Below, in pieces: positions 12,705 through 25,639 of a DNA stretch of 64,000 nt. A program made the position numbers and the translations under genes. Numbering within the stretch: position 1 is the stretch's first letter; every line of letters begins with the position of its first letter. This stretch comes from Nematostella vectensis (Eukaryota; Cnidaria; Anthozoa; Actiniaria; Edwardsiidae). The stretch spans positions 9,113,070 through 9,177,069 of the forward strand of contig NC_064038.1 in the NCBI RefSeq assembly GCF_932526225.1, read 5' to 3'. The notes beneath the pieces were generated by a model. That model was not told where the DNA came from and made no database searches. It saw only the letters and a program-made list of their open reading frames with translations.

Positions 12705-15371
12705 TCATAACCTTTCGGTAATGTTCATTGCTGTTGGCGAGGAGGTGGACTCAGCACGTGTCCGAAGCTCCATCCCCCTTCCTGCTGATGTTATGGATAT
12801 CCTTGACCTCCCATCCCCAACCACCGACGCCTCCCTACATCGCGTCGTTATATTCATGGATATTTTCCTCATTGTATGCCTCGCGACCTCCGCTCTAATA
12901 TATTGAATAGTGTTCCTTTCTGGGTGCCAGAAAATGACGTATATTTTTGGAAAGAAGATGCAAATAAGAAGGCCGTAAGAGCTCAGTAATGTAGAAGCGC
13001 TGGAGACAACGGAGACATACCAGCCGTCCAGCGCAAAATGAACTGGGTAATACACAATCCACGATAGTATCAGTATATACAATGCAAATACAATGCCACG
13101 AGCCTCGTTAAAGTTTTCTGGGATTTTTCTAGCTTTGTAGGCGTAGAACGTCGATAGGCCTGCCAGCAAGATAAGGTACAGTAGCATTGTCATCAAGAAG
13201 GCGTATCCGGCGGTCTGCTGGTATGGCTTACAGAGAATGAATATAGATCTTTGGGGCTTTATGTCTTCGTATACAGTAGGAGGGTCAATGACAAGCCACA
13301 TCGAAGCTAGACAGCCTTGGAATATGTTTACAAGCGCCACAGCGGCCACTGAATACTTTCCTTGAAGGAGTTGCTTACCGAGGTTTCCTCGTGTACAAGA
13401 AGTACTGATCTGGAAAGCCTGGAAGATACGCGCGGTTTTTAGAAAGAGGACCGAAATACATACGCTGTAGCCAACGTATCGAAGGGGTGGTAGCGCCATA
13501 CAAAGCCATTCTGATGGTGGAAGAAGATACAGCATCGCTAAAACGTAGCAAGCCGAAATCGAGAAGATTAATATACACGTCAACTCTCGACACGATGCTT
13601 TAACGATCGGTGTCGACCAAAATCGGAGGTATGTTAAAAATACAGTGATTGTCATAATGAGACCCGTTATTGCCAGCGCGAGCATGGACGCGGACACCAA
13701 GCTAGTCCAATCCAGGTTTTCCAGAGGAAGATCGATGCAAACAGTTCTGTTGACATTAGGGTATTGTTTGATTGGGCACATGGTGCAGTTTGGGGAGCCC
13801 TCTGTGGTACTTATGCTCGTGTGCGGACACTCTAAGCACTGCCAGCAGCAGGATTTGGTCGCAGTTTGCATGGTCCCCGCAGGGCATTTGTGATTGCACA
13901 CAGAATCCGGAGTTTGGGTGGCATTCCCATTTCGAGCGTTCCATCGAATGGTTCCCGTAATTACGAGCCTTGGGGATCCGAGCTGGTCCCACTTGCCAAC
14001 GAAGACTTTTTCGTATGAACTATCCATTCTGTCGGCTGAGACCTTCTGTGCGTTGATAATTTGGTATGATGAAGCATGTGGGTCGCCATTTTTATCAAAC
14101 TGAATCTTGCCGCTAAAACCTTCAAAGCTAACACTTCTCAGTTGGTTCAAAACTTGAACCGGTTTGACGTGTTTGGGGTTTGCGCAGAACCTATCTCTTT
14201 GATTTGGGCAGCGGTATGCGCCTTCCAGCGCATACGCAACTGCGCGCACCGCGTCAATGAGCTTAGCGCTAAATGCACTGAACATCTTGTCTAGAGTTTG
14301 CCCTGACATCGTATCATTCTCGTGTTTTCTACAAGTTTTTAAGTCATACGAACAATTGAACTCGTTTTCCCAGAATTCCTTCCACCATGCACCGCCATAA
14401 GAATTGCCAACTGTATTTGTAGGTGTCGCAGCTTTTATGTGCGCGTCAAAATCCGGGTTATTCCGATAATATGGCACCGTTCCTAAACACCCATCAATAA
14501 CAGTTGAAAACTTATGAAAGAACTCCTGTTCATTTGTCGCAAGAGACTCGCTAATTAGAAACGTTCGTCCCTCAAGGTTCTGTCGAATTGCTTCTTGTAG
14601 AAATCGCCTCGCCGGCTCCTCTGTGCTCCATAAAACCACCACTTTAATATTCGGGTTGTTTTTCAATCTCAAGACTATGTCATAAACTTTGTTTTTATAG
14701 CCTGTCCTTGTGAAATACTCGGTAAACGCGAGGCAGAATGTCTTCCGTTCTTCCGCCTCTTTTTCTAGCGCCCTCATGCCGTACCTCCCATACGAGTGAT
14801 CTACCGCAGCAGCGGCTACGTAAGACCAGTTAAAATATTCTATGATGTCCACGATTGACTTAGCCTGGTTATGGTCCGGTGGGATGGTGCGAAAAAACGA
14901 GCGATAAATCGGCGAGCTAAGCTCTTCACTTGATGCCGCAAAACTGACCAATGGGATGTTTTCTACTTGGAGCAGTCCGGCCACCATCATAGCCGTGTTG
15001 GAATCCTCTGGGCCAATCACAGCAGCGATACGATTCTCGGAAACATTAGCAACGAAATCGTAGGCCCATTTAACAGCCAACATCGGGTTGTCACAATAAT
15101 CGCGAATATCATAGCCAAGAGTGATGTTTTTGGGCAGCAAGTGTGCTTCCTGGTTAATTTTATCGATAGTAAACGACAAAACCTCTGCAAACCCCACCCC
15201 GGACGGGTGGAATTCCCCACAAGCATTCCAATCGTCGCTTTTGAGGTGAAAATTTAAAAGTGCTCCGACAATGACGTCACCGTCTTTGTAGTACCGAAAG
15301 GAGTTATGGGATTGAACCTCATGAAGTATAACAAGAAACAATATGGTCTTGGGAATTTTAAAAGAAAACAT
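12705..15371 (-). CDS. Class C GPCR, metabotropic glutamate-like, intronless
   Basis: An 888-residue receptor. The ATG at 15371 is chosen because the frame upstream opens only with GTG; it is followed by a signal peptide (residues about 4-21, KIPKTILFLVILHEVQS). Venus-flytrap ligand domain is at about 29-469, with SFAASSEELSSP followed by FFRTIPPD as in glutamate and calcium-sensing receptors. The nine-cysteine NCD3G domain is at about 492-545. Seven membrane helices span about 557-819, with the class C signatures TPIVKASCREL in loop 1, PENFNEA before TM6 and PKIYVIFWHPERN after TM7. The short tail is Ser/Thr/Arg-rich. It acts at the plasma membrane, probably on an amino-acid-like ligand coupled to G proteins. 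The ligand cannot be read from sequence. The whole ORF is uninterrupted, although its relative at 42951 has an intron. Confidence 0.93.
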   Translation of the reverse strand: MFSFKIPKTILFLVILHEVQSHNSFRYYKDGDVIVGALLNFHLKSDDWNACGEFHPSGVGFAEVLSFTIDKINQEAHLLPKNITLGYDIRDYCDNPMLAVKWAYDFVANVSENRIAAVIGPEDSNTAMMVAGLLQVENIPLVSFAASSEELSSPIYRSFFRTIPPDHNQAKSIVDIIEYFNWSYVAAAAVDHSYGRYGMRALEKEAEERKTFCLAFTEYFTRTGYKNKVYDIVLRLKNNPNIKVVVLWSTEEPARRFLQEAIRQNLEGRTFLISESLATNEQEFFHKFSTVIDGCLGTVPYYRNNPDFDAHIKAATPTNTVGNSYGGAWWKEFWENEFNCSYDLKTCRKHENDTMSGQTLDKMFSAFSAKLIDAVRAVAYALEGAYRCPNQRDRFCANPKHVKPVQVLNQLRSVSFEGFSGKIQFDKNGDPHASSYQIINAQKVSADRMDSSYEKVFVGKWDQLGSPRLVITGTIRWNARNGNATQTPDSVCNHKCPAGTMQTATKSCCWQCLECPHTSISTTEGSPNCTMCPIKQYPNVNRTVCIDLPLENLDWTSLVSASMLALAITGLIMTITVFLTYLRFWSTPIVKASCRELTCILIFSISACYVLAMLYLLPPSEWLCMALPPLRYVGYSVCISVLFLKTARIFQAFQISTSCTRGNLGKQLLQGKYSVAAVALVNIFQGCLASMWLVIDPPTVYEDIKPQRSIFILCKPYQQTAGYAFLMTMLLYLILLAGLSTFYAYKARKIPENFNEARGIVFALYILILSWIVYYPVHFALDGWYVSVVSSASTLLSSYGLLICIFFPKIYVIFWHPERNTIQYIRAEVARHTMRKISMNITTRCREASVVGDGRSRISITSAGRGMELRTRAESTSSPTAMNITERL

Positions 15372-16123
15372 TTTCCTATGGTTTTTAAACTGGAAACTTA
15401 ACACGTATATATTTTTTAAATACCTCAGAATTCTTCTATACTGTTGTTCTTGCCTTGAAATTTACGAGCTTGCTCGGCTTGAGTGTCTTCTTTCTCCAGG
15501 TCCAAATTGAATTTGATACAGGTTTAAATTGGATTTGATTCAATGAATCTCATATTTCTTTTTCTCATTTAACATTTTTTTTGGATCGGTGTCGATACTT
15601 TTGGGAAGTTTCCCTGTTATACAAGTCTGCATTTGCAACAAATTTCGAATTTCAAGTTTATATTACATAATTTGTTTGAAGAAAACTTGACGCATTAGAA
15701 ACGAGGTTTCCTGTGACGTTTTCTTTTTGCGCAACCTCTAGTACAAACCTCTTCTCTTGTTTATTTTACTTCCTACAGCTTTCGTTTTCCTCTTATTTCC
15801 AAAGAGCTTTAAAAACGCGCTATCGTTGTCCGTATTGTATCGAAAAGCACTCTTCTTTTTTAGCAGCTGTTCCCCTCAAAACTTATGAAATACGTGTTCA
15901 TCTCACTGTATTTCTGCTGAGCATTGAAGCAACGATATCTTGGGCGCGACGATGATACCCACTGGATCAAGCCTTCATGGCGTTTTCCAGAAATATCCAC
16001 TCCAAAAAGATTATTCCGTTCGGTGCATTGCCCTTTAATCCGATACGGCTTACGTCTTTCTTCCGTGGCAATTTTTTTTCTTGTAATAAACTCCGTTCGT
16101 CCGCTCACACCTTAAAAGATTCG

Positions 16124-16435
16124 ATGCTACAATTGACGATGTTCCACGTCCTTTTTCCCGCCACACTGGTAGCTCTATTGATGTTTCACGCCTCTTCGGC
16201 GCCTTTAGAATTGATTTCTGTTGTGCTGCTTAAAAACTCAAGCCCAAAATTGTTCAGGCGGACTTGTAGGGGCCTTACATCAATACCGACATCTTTAACC
16301 ATTTCTACGCCTCACGGGAGCTCCAAACCAGCGTCTCAGCGTCCTGCTTTAAACTGTCAACATAAAAACGCTGCAATTAATATTAGAAACCAAATACCAA
16401 AGCGTTTTTATGTTCCAATGACCATTAATGAGTGA
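16124..16435 (+). CDS. Candidate small secreted protein, unassigned
   Basis: From the ATG at 16124 the frame encodes 103 residues. The first 28 look like a signal peptide: a hydrophobic core, FHVLFPATLVALLMF, followed by HASSA and a likely cleavage before PLEL. The remainder is basic, has two cysteines (in RRTCRG and NCQHKN) and possible dibasic cleavage sites. The open frame continues upstream to 15977, but the signal-like stretch favours the internal start. It lies head-to-head with the GPCR whose start is at 15371. No family was recognised. It could be a secreted peptide precursor or a chance ORF. Confidence 0.25.
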   Translation: MLQLTMFHVLFPATLVALLMFHASSAPLELISVVLLKNSSPKLFRRTCRGLTSIPTSLTISTPHGSSKPASQRPALNCQHKNAAINIRNQIPKRFYVPMTINE

Positions 16436-18889
16436 AGCCCCCCGTTGTCTGGAAGCATTTGTCTTAGCTATGCCATTCACTGTTTTACATTTTACATAGT
16501 GATAATGAAATACCCTAAGCTACTATTTGAACGCTGACTAAACAGAATGTTAATCACAAAGTCAAATTGGGCTACATTCTGTCTTCCGTTTGTTTTGGGT
16601 GGTCATGGCCCTCAAAAATTAGCTTCTTAGGTTTTTTTTAGTTTCTTCTTACATTGTAACCATATCAACCGTCTCCGATATCAATTAAAGGAATTGTTGT
16701 ATTTGTATTTCACGTTATTAAATCGAACCGCATATTAGGAAAAACGCATTAAGTTCAAATTAAACATGGCTAACATCAGTAAAGTAAGAATATAATATTA
16801 CACTTTTCCCTTAACTGATGTGCTATATTTTTATCCCTACGAAATATTTGACTAGTTATAATGAGTTCTCTGTCTTTCTTTTTTAATGAAATTTTACCCA
16901 AACAAGAAATATGGTGACCGCATTTGAAAATAAATTCTGGAATATAACTTATCATGACGTTAACTTATTCTCCATTCGCGAGATTATTTTTATTTCTCAT
17001 ATTTTAATACGTCTTCTTAAAGAGGCTAAAAAAGTTATCTTCAAAACTAGTAATCTTTCTTCGCATGCATTTTCCTTCCCATCGCCCCCTTACATGGTTT
17101 TATGTCCCCTGCATTTACAGTTTGCTGCTTAGACAGTTAATTAACCATTGTCACCTGATGTTACACAAGAATAATAAATTGCAGTGAAAAATAGCACTTT
17201 CTTTCGTTTTTGTTAATTTATTACTTTCATTTTTTTTTTTATTATTCCAAATCCTTCCGTGGAAAGAGATATGGGGGTAATAGATCTTATTTGAGTTTTA
17301 TTGAGTGTTATTTTCGCACTTGAACAATATAGATATTGTAGATTTGAGGTTTTTCATTATCAGTGAACAACTTTCATTACCTACCAAGCCAATAAATCAA
17401 TCCGCCTGCGGCCAGACCTGAGTTTTTTTTTTTTTTAGAAATTGTGACATAATTTGTTATATAATTAACAGAAAAACATGTATAAGGAAAACAAAAAAGT
17501 TGTTTATATTCTTGTTATATACCTAGCAGCTGCTAAAATTGTTTCCCGTTACGAATGCGGTAGTTATTTCAAGAAATTTTAGCGACATACATAACAATAT
17601 CCTTAGTCATGTACTACATGGACAGAGGGAAAAAAATGGCAAGTTTTCCCAAAATAAGGTCTGGTTAATTTCGGTTAGCTTGAATTTTTGCATAGAGGTT
17701 CCTTATGTTATGTAAACCAACATATTAAAAAGTGTTTTTTTTAACGGATTCGTCTTCGAAATATGAGGCTTGAAGAGCAATTTTCAAATGTTCAAAGTAT
17801 GAATTCTCCTCGTTTTTAGGAAGAAGTCGGGCTCTGATCAGAAATTAAGCCAACTTTGCTCGCTAATATCTAAATTTCATATCTTCTATATTTCTTTTAA
17901 ATTTGGAATTAAGCTTTGGTCAGGGGAACTCCTTGTATGCGGAATCTTGAGCTTATATATTTAGAATTGGACAATTTCATGCCATTTTTTTGCTCTGTCG
18001 TACTACATGTTGAAATGTGGAACCTCAAAGCGATGATCTCTACACGATCTTTTTCTATATCTAAAATGACTTTGAAGTCTTTAATGTAAAAGTATATAAA
18101 ACTGGGGAACCTTGCGAAAACAAGCGATACGATTGGTCGAGAAACTAATTAACACCCGCCATTATTTTGCTTGATTTCGGGGCGCAAGAAAATATCCGCC
18201 TCCTAGGAGGTGTATATTGCATTTTATCCTCGAGCTTTCGGCTCTCGGTAGATTTTTTTGCCACTATCCACCTTAATGGAAATGGTATAATTGTTAATTA
18301 AACTAAGAGTTCATTTCATTGACTTGCGGTTTCTTTATTGGCCTAGCCTATAACTTTGCCTTTGCCATAGCAATGGAATAACATCGGAAACAACGCGATT
18401 TTTTTGTCATTTTAGGAATTCTTATCTTTCATTACATTAAATTATATTCCATCTTCAAAGACCTCTCATCAAAAGTTTTCAATTAGAGATCCCTTATTTT
18501 GATGATTGATAAGATAGAATGTGCATTATTCGTTAACACGGAGCCGGTAAAAAGTGTTGTAGATAAAAGCTGTTGCTCTTTGCTGTCCTTCGACCTGATG
18601 GGCAAGAAGCGGGGGGAGAGGTCTTCTGTGGAGTTTGTGCCTCGAACGAATGCTTTTATTTATTCTTTATAAGGTTTTTCTTTATTTTCTTCTTAACAGA
18701 TCCCGTCTATATTATTTTCTTTTGTAGATGGGCCTCTTTACTATTTTTTTTTACAAGTCTAAGAGTTTAAAGTTCAAGTATATAGATTGGTTTGATGCCA
18801 AGCTTTTGCCTAACACAAAGCTAGAGCCGCGACATCTCGCCGTCTAGACTTTGACCTTATGTCCACGCATGCGCAAAGAATTAAACATC
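16436..18889. other. Gene-free AT-rich stretch
   Basis: The ORFs here are short, AT-rich and lack recognisable motifs. No tandem or long inverted repeat was seen. Confidence 0.5.
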
Positions 18890-19800
18890 AACAGCGCGCG
18901 CAATCTCGTTCCCAGGGCCCACTACCTTTATACCAGCGACAAGGTACAAGGCTCTGGGATAATCAATTCCAAGGGCGATTCTTATTGGCTCTCGAGCTTG
19001 CTTCAGTGAGCATGCGCAAATAAAACGACAGTGAATAGAACAATGGAAAAGCTTCACGAGGCTTGTCACACATTCTGTCATTACTAGTTAGATCTGTTTT
19101 GAAAATAAAACTGCAGGGAAAAGTCCCACGAACCAGCGTATACATTTAAAACCAAATTTTTTTATTGCTGCTACAAATGTTTAGTACCTTACAATAATCA
19201 ATTGTAGCCTTTTTGGTCTTACAAAATAGAGGGAGGCCTTGTGGAAAATCTATGGGAAATAACGGGAAATGTAGAAGCGTACGAAGTCGTAATATATATG
19301 CCGGTCAAGTTACCCTTTGAAAGACTTCTGCGGTTGTGTCGGCTCTTCGACCAGAGGAAAAGCGAAGGCAATATAATCTAAATCCCCGTCCGTTAACGAC
19401 TACTTCGAGGCAGGCAAATGTAAAATTTACATCGTGAAGCGATGGAATCCTCACATGCATGGATACAGAAATAATGCGTGAGCGAAGCTTTCCGATCTTA
19501 TCCTTCACTGAGGCATTCAAGGGCGAAATCAGTAAAATAATTGAGCTGGATTTGCGCTCTCCTTGTGGGCGAATCCAAGCAGTTAGTGAAATAGGAATGC
19601 TTTACCACTACCGGTTGGCAACATATACACCAAAACCATCCTTTCTTAAAACGATGACGGTTTTCAAGATCTGGACATGCGCAGTAAAAACCGGAACCAA
19701 CAGATTCTGTTGGTGAAAAAATTGATCATCCCAGAACCTTGTATCTTGTCGCTGGCACAAAGGTACGTGGGCTCTGGGAACGAGATTGCAGCGCGCGCGA
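18890..19800. mobile_element. Non-autonomous element with 80-bp terminal inverted repeats
   Basis: The left end (about 18892-18970) and right end (about 19721-19800) are inverted copies sharing GCGCGC, AATCTCGTTCCCAG, GCCCAC, CAGCGACAAG, ACAAGG and CTGGGAT. The 750-bp interior has no transposase ORF. It is a DNA-transposon derivative (MITE-like) about 910 bp long. The superfamily was not determined. Confidence 0.75.
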
Positions 19801-22158
19801 TCCACAAAAAAAGGCAAGCTTTTATAGCAACTCAATCTGTCTCTTATTTTCATTAAAATTCAATCACGCAATTTTGATTGGTATAAAGTCTCAAGGAAGA
19901 AATACTGGTACATTAAAACTATTGCCTCACTTTTGATTCTCGTGCTTTAACAAATTAACCTTTACCTCATTCTGCCAGATCGATCTATTCTTTGCGAACG
20001 TTCATAGAAAAGAAATATCTCATCAAAAATACCTTTCTTAGAAGAAATTGCTGGCAATAACTGGCATCGCCGATGCTGGGGGCTGTTTGCCTTTGATTTT
20101 GACAGTGTATAATAAAAATCGTTTTTATAGACTCTATTCCTTCGCGCGCTCTGATTGGTTTATAAGGTTAGACATTGTATTACACTCGGGATGCATTTCT
20201 AAGACAATTTGCTACTCCTCTGCACTCGCGCGCCATAGGCGAGACACCGCGGGCTTATGCAAAAATGTGGATGTGGTTTTTAACAGCGCCCGTTTAATTC
20301 GCCACGCTACCACATAATTACTTTCCAAGGCTACTTAGTCCATAAACTACTTTATGTCACAGGAAGGAAATTTAAGGAGACGTTTAAATGAGCCATCGAA
20401 AACTACAGGAAGCTCTTAAATCTTCCGGCTGTTATCGTAGTTTGTGCCCTGTTTAAGTTAAAGGAAATTTTATGCGGGCGTTAAACTCTTTGCTTAGTCC
20501 GAAGCTAATCCTATTTGTGTCTTTTTTTTCTTTGGCGCCTTTTTGTACTGAGTGTAAGGGAAAAAAATTTAGTCCTTTTTACTAGCAACCTTTATTTGAT
20601 GTGTAGAGTTCACCAAAAGAAGGCCAATCACGCCGCCATTATATGCTCCCGTTCAATGGCGAGTCACTCAAGGCATCTATTTCCATCGGATAATTCAAGC
20701 AAGTAATAAAGAAACTTTCAATCAAATATCATTGAAAAAGTATCAGACTTTTATCATGGATGGTTATTTTGAATTTTACTTGCAAATAAACCGTTGTATT
20801 TTCAATTATAAACAATAACAAAGGTTAAGTTGATCGTAGTTGATCATATTATTATCTTCATTATTATTTTTGTTAATATATATTGTTATTAGTATTGTTA
20901 TGTTATATTCAAAAATGTATTCAGCTCGTAAAGAAAGAAAGAAAATACGCTAGCTTTACGACCGAAACGCACTGTGGATTAATAATACTGAATGCGGAAG
21001 AGCCTACAATCATCCATTCAATAATACATTAATACATTAATAATACATCCTTCGCTGGAGTTTACATTTTTTGGCATTCGCCAAAACTGTGTGGAAAAAA
21101 AACGTTAGTGTAAATAAATGTGTGTATTTTATTAAAAGCAATTCCTAACCTATCAAGAAAATCACCATAATAGTAAAAGCCGAAAGCTTGGGTTATTATT
21201 TTTTGTGGGGAAAATGTTCGAAAGCACAAGGCAGATGTTATTTAACAATTACTCGCTACTTAAAAAAGCTCAACTTTTGACACCCTAATAAAGAAAAGAG
21301 TCATTCGAACTTCCTTTAATCAATTCAGCCTTTTCCGTTTAGCAATAGCCAAAAAGAAGAGAACAGTTTGCGTTTTCTGATGCCACGTTATTTATTTGAC
21401 TTCAACCCGGGCTGATGTACGCATAGGAAAAAGAACAAATAGAGAGAGAAGTTGTTTTTTCTCTAGGTATATTAGTGAGGATTTAATCAGGGAAAGCAAA
21501 GGTATAAAAAACTATGAATTAAATAGAACATTCCTTTTTTAAGAAAATAGCTTTTCGATCTGAACCCTAGAAACAAGATCATTCTAGGCACATGAAATTC
21601 CGTAAAAAAACTCAGTAGTTCTATTTGCGCATGTATTCATAGCGCAGTACTCAAAGTCTTATCTGTTTAAGTTTGAAATAATTTAGCTGCAGTAATTTTC
21701 AACTTAAAAGTATAACATAAAAAGTACTTACTTTCAGTGAACTATACATGTACAAACCTTTTGAAAATGTTACCTCTTAATCTGAGAAAGAACAATGTGC
21801 GTAGCTAGTGCATTTTCCACAATCGACTTCGATTATTCTTCTTTATTTTTCTCGGCTTCATTAAACCAAGTATTTCCCTAATTCACTCGTGCAATTGAAA
21901 TGATAATTTAGTATGTTTATTTATCTGTTTTAATAAAGGGATTTAAAGTCAGGGCTAAGTTGATACAGTTCCTATCGCGTTTAAAAACTCAGTAATTGAA
22001 ATAATCCAAGAAATGACATTTTAGAATTAGAGTCTGTCCATTATTTGCGGTTTCATAGTCTAATCTCTGTATTTTTTTCTAAAAGATATAATATTTGTGT
22101 TTTGCTGCTGTTAGGTTAAAGGAAATGTTTTTGAAGTACGACATAAAGTTGATGTGTT
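19801..22158. other. Gene-free stretch
   Basis: No supported exon, RNA gene or long repeat. Small AT-rich clusters such as AATAATACATTAATAC near 21022-21050 are the only structure noticed. Confidence 0.5.
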
Positions 22159-22393
22159 AGATGAAAATTTAAGAATATTGATGTGAACGAAACAGGTGTG
22201 AACAATCTTAATGTAAAGCAGGGCGAGTTTAGACTCATTTCAAGTGTTTGAACGGCCAGCTCAGTCTAGGCAGAGTTATTTCTGAATTCACACATCCTAT
22301 GGCGCAACATCGCCAACACCGCACAACACCGCCAACACCGCACAACACCGCCATAGGATATGTAAGATGAAAATTAAAAATATTGATGTGATG
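22159..22393. repeat. Direct repeats bracketing a GCC-rich hairpin
   Basis: GATGAAAATTTAAGAATATTGATGTGA-like sequence near 22159 recurs near 22367. Between the copies is an inverted repeat (ACATCCTATGGCG at about 22292, CGCCATAGGATATGT at about 22349). Its loop is made of tandem CAACACCGCA units. The whole looks like a small insertion or hairpin-mediated duplication. No coding content was seen. Confidence 0.55.
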
Positions 22394-22851
22394 TGAATTT
22401 CCGCCAATTATAGTCTGTACGGTACCCAGATATTACAATACAGGGATACAGTGAGTACGCTTATTTTTTAAATGGAGAAAAGTATAGCTGAATTTCAATG
22501 TTTGCTGTTTTGATCGCTTCCATGTGAGATATGCATTGTATTAGGCCGCGGTTTAATTTCGACACGGCTCTATTTAAACTCCTATACTTCCTTTGTAATT
22601 GATTTTCCATGGTTAATTTACAAGCCAAAAGCGGCCTCTTCACCCGCACTTAGTACAAGGTAAATCTAACAAGTAAAATGCACTTCTGAATAATACGGTC
22701 TTAAAGAGGCCTTTTCAGCCATACATTTGTAGTTATTGTTTTCATTCATTCTATATTTCATGGACAAAATATATTTCCCAAGTTAGCAAATGAAAATTAG
22801 TGCCTTCGCATACTTTTTACTTTGCTAGAATGGCAAAATGCGATTTGATTA

Positions 22852-23152
22852 TTACTGTCGAATCCGTATCGCGAGCCGCGTTTTCAATACACGATTTGTT
22901 TTGGTTTTCTGTTCCGTCAGTAAAACCATTCTGAGCCAATCAGTGTCTCGCTTTGTGCACTTCCCTGGCTATCCTCTGGACAAAAAACAGACAGTGTCAC
23001 GACAAAAAGCCAGGCAACTGCACTAGGCGAGAGATGGCAAGAATCTGATTGGCTCAGATTAATTTGATTGGCGGAGCAGGAAATCCTAAAAGACAAAAAC
23101 AAATCGATGTTTTGAAAATGCGGCGTCGCGATACAACGGATTCGACAGTAAA
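22852..23152. mobile_element. Palindromic MITE, copy 1 (TTACTGTCGAATCCG family)
   Basis: The ends are inverted (TTACTGTCGAATCCG and CGGATTCGACAGTAA). The arms continue inward with ATCGCGA, CGATTTGTTTT and TGAGCCAATCAG, so much of the 301-bp element folds on itself. A second copy at 39275-39582 shares most of the sequence, which shows that this is a dispersed family. No transposase is encoded. Confidence 0.85.
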
Positions 23153-25639
23153 GATTCAATCAAAAGGGCTTCCCCAACCTGCACTTTGATTAGGTGAAAC
23201 GTTCTTTTTTATATGAATTATTTCATCTTGCTAAAAATGGGTTTAGAAAGTTGTCATTTACTTACAAAGAGACGCCACTTCTAATGCGTTGCTAATGTGG
23301 TTATTCAGTTTTAATGTCATTTAATGTTAAGAAGTCGTGCCTTGATTTGACATGGCAAAAGATGGCAGTGCAGTGTTCCTCGCTATTATAACCCGCTCTG
23401 CCCTAAAGCTCCTGAATTAACAAGCGAGTTGGACTATTCAGTACCAAGCGGTTAAAAAAGCCATTATTGGTGAGGTCTTAAAACACAGCGACCCGGCAAG
23501 AGGCTGCCCTTAGCTTGTGCAAAAACGCAAAATGAAAATATGAAAGAAATAAAAGCAATTGAATAAAAAAGCAATTTTAAGTTTAACGTTGATTTTCTGC
23601 TTAATACGAAATTTGTCGGAACGCCAGATGATCCACAGGTACTTCAAGCTCACTAGTGTGTGATCACGTTACGTGTGATCACGTTACGTTACTGACCATT
23701 TGTAGTTATGGAGTGATATAAATGAGTTCGTTTTACCATGAAATAAAATGTTAAGAACCTCAATTATATACCTACTTGATTGTTGTCTCTTTAATGTAGC
23801 CTGGATGTAATAATTCTAAGCTATTTGGGCCAGTAGTTTGCGAGCTTCGCTGCTGAGTCCCCACCCCCCCCCCCTCCTCCCCAACCCATACGAGAAAAGA
23901 TGTGAAGCAAGGATAGGTTGCACACCCGGCATTGACCACCGCACAAGCTGAACTAATTAGCTTCAACCTCGCTTAAAATTTTAATACTTTGGCAAAATAT
24001 TTCGCAATATTTTAGTGTCACCCTTCTAGATGCCATCAACACAACACCAATCTCACTTCGATATTCAACTTCTATCCGCTCCAAAAGCACACATTTGTTA
24101 CCCAACACTAATGGGATGACTAAATGGGTGATTCATAATGGGGAAATGATAAGATGTCCATAACACAAGACGGTTACAATAGCTACAAATTATAAGGGAT
24201 TGAATTGCTTATCTCGGATTTCGCTATTTGTAATTGATATATTTTTGCTTTTTTATAGCTTGCAGAACTAAGTGCAAATGCACTTTGAACTCATTCTTAA
24301 GCCAGTCTTAGAATTATGTATTTGAAATTGAAAGGTGGCATGAACAAAATATTCTTTTTGTATTCAGACGCTATCAGTAAAGAAAATCTTCTTCTACTGC
24401 GATTTTCAATGTTCTGCAATGTTCTCCAGTGAATAATTTCACACTGTTGAACGCTTTCTGGCTTCTGTCATTCAAATTAACAGCATCTTCTTATTGCTAT
24501 TTGATTGGCCAGCGCCTTGCTGACGTTGCGAGATTGGAAACCATTTCAGTGCAGGCTAATGAAACAACGCTTCAAGGATTTTGAATGACGAAAGTCAGAA
24601 GGCGATTATAGCTGTGGGAGAGTTCGTCACAGTATATCGAAAACTGTTTTTTTTATTTTAACTAGTAGTAAGTGCCGCCATGAAGACGCTCTTTTCCGTT
24701 GTTCATATCTTATAATCTATATTTAATTACTCTGTCTGCTTATCATACGCGGGAACTTATGCGCTGTTTAAAACCCTTCGGCAATTGCATTCGACTTGGA
24801 TAATAAAAGTCTAAGAGCCTGTTCACATGAAGCGCGTTACTAAAGGGGGGGGTGGGGGTACCCGTTTGGGTTACATACTAGATACCGAGCCCGACTCATC
24901 CCGCTTTGTAGCCGCCCCATGTTGATCAACATGAAACAAATTGGGTCTAATGCCTAGTGCACACTAAAGACATAACAACACAGGCGCGCACACTCTTGTA
25001 TCAAAAACTGACACACTTTCTGATATCATACATTGAAAATGAGAAGGTGTTTAAAGGAATGTATATTTCAATATGTAAAAGTCCTCCCACATTCTCTTAT
25101 AGTTAAATAATGCCCCGAATAATTTAGCAATAGTTTAATGCTTAAAACCATTTAGAAAAATATCCTATAAACGATAAAGTGCTCTGACAGTCGTATTTAT
25201 TTGTTTCGATTAAAATTCAATTATAAATTTTATATTAGCGATCATCAATCATGTTTTATTACGTTTTTGGGGAAGCTTTTTGGAGTGTGTTGTGGCGATT
25301 TTTAGCTTTGGAGACATTTGGTTAGACTTAATTTTTGTAAAAATCTAGTTTTAAACAAGTTCAATGGTTTCACCAAACAAATATCATCTAAAATGGAAAT
25401 CCATGAGGACAACATTTTCTCCAAAAGTCGATATTAGTTACCCTACCTATAAAAACTTAACTACCTCAGGAATATCCCCATTGAAAAAAAAAGTCTTTTG
25501 ATTTACAGGGTTAAAGGGTGATTAATCAGAGGGCTTTACATGAAGTATTAGGCGGTCATCTTCTTTTACTCACCTATCAGAGAATCTTTTGGTTATATAT
25601 TTGCGACTCTTATCTACATATATATATATTTTTAAAAAA
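23153..25639. other. Gene-free stretch
   Basis: A 15-bp tandem duplication (GTGTGATCACGTTAC) lies at about 23659-23690. A C-rich run is at about 23861-23880 and a G-rich run at 24845-24857. No ORF with coding character and no RNA gene was found. Confidence 0.5.
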
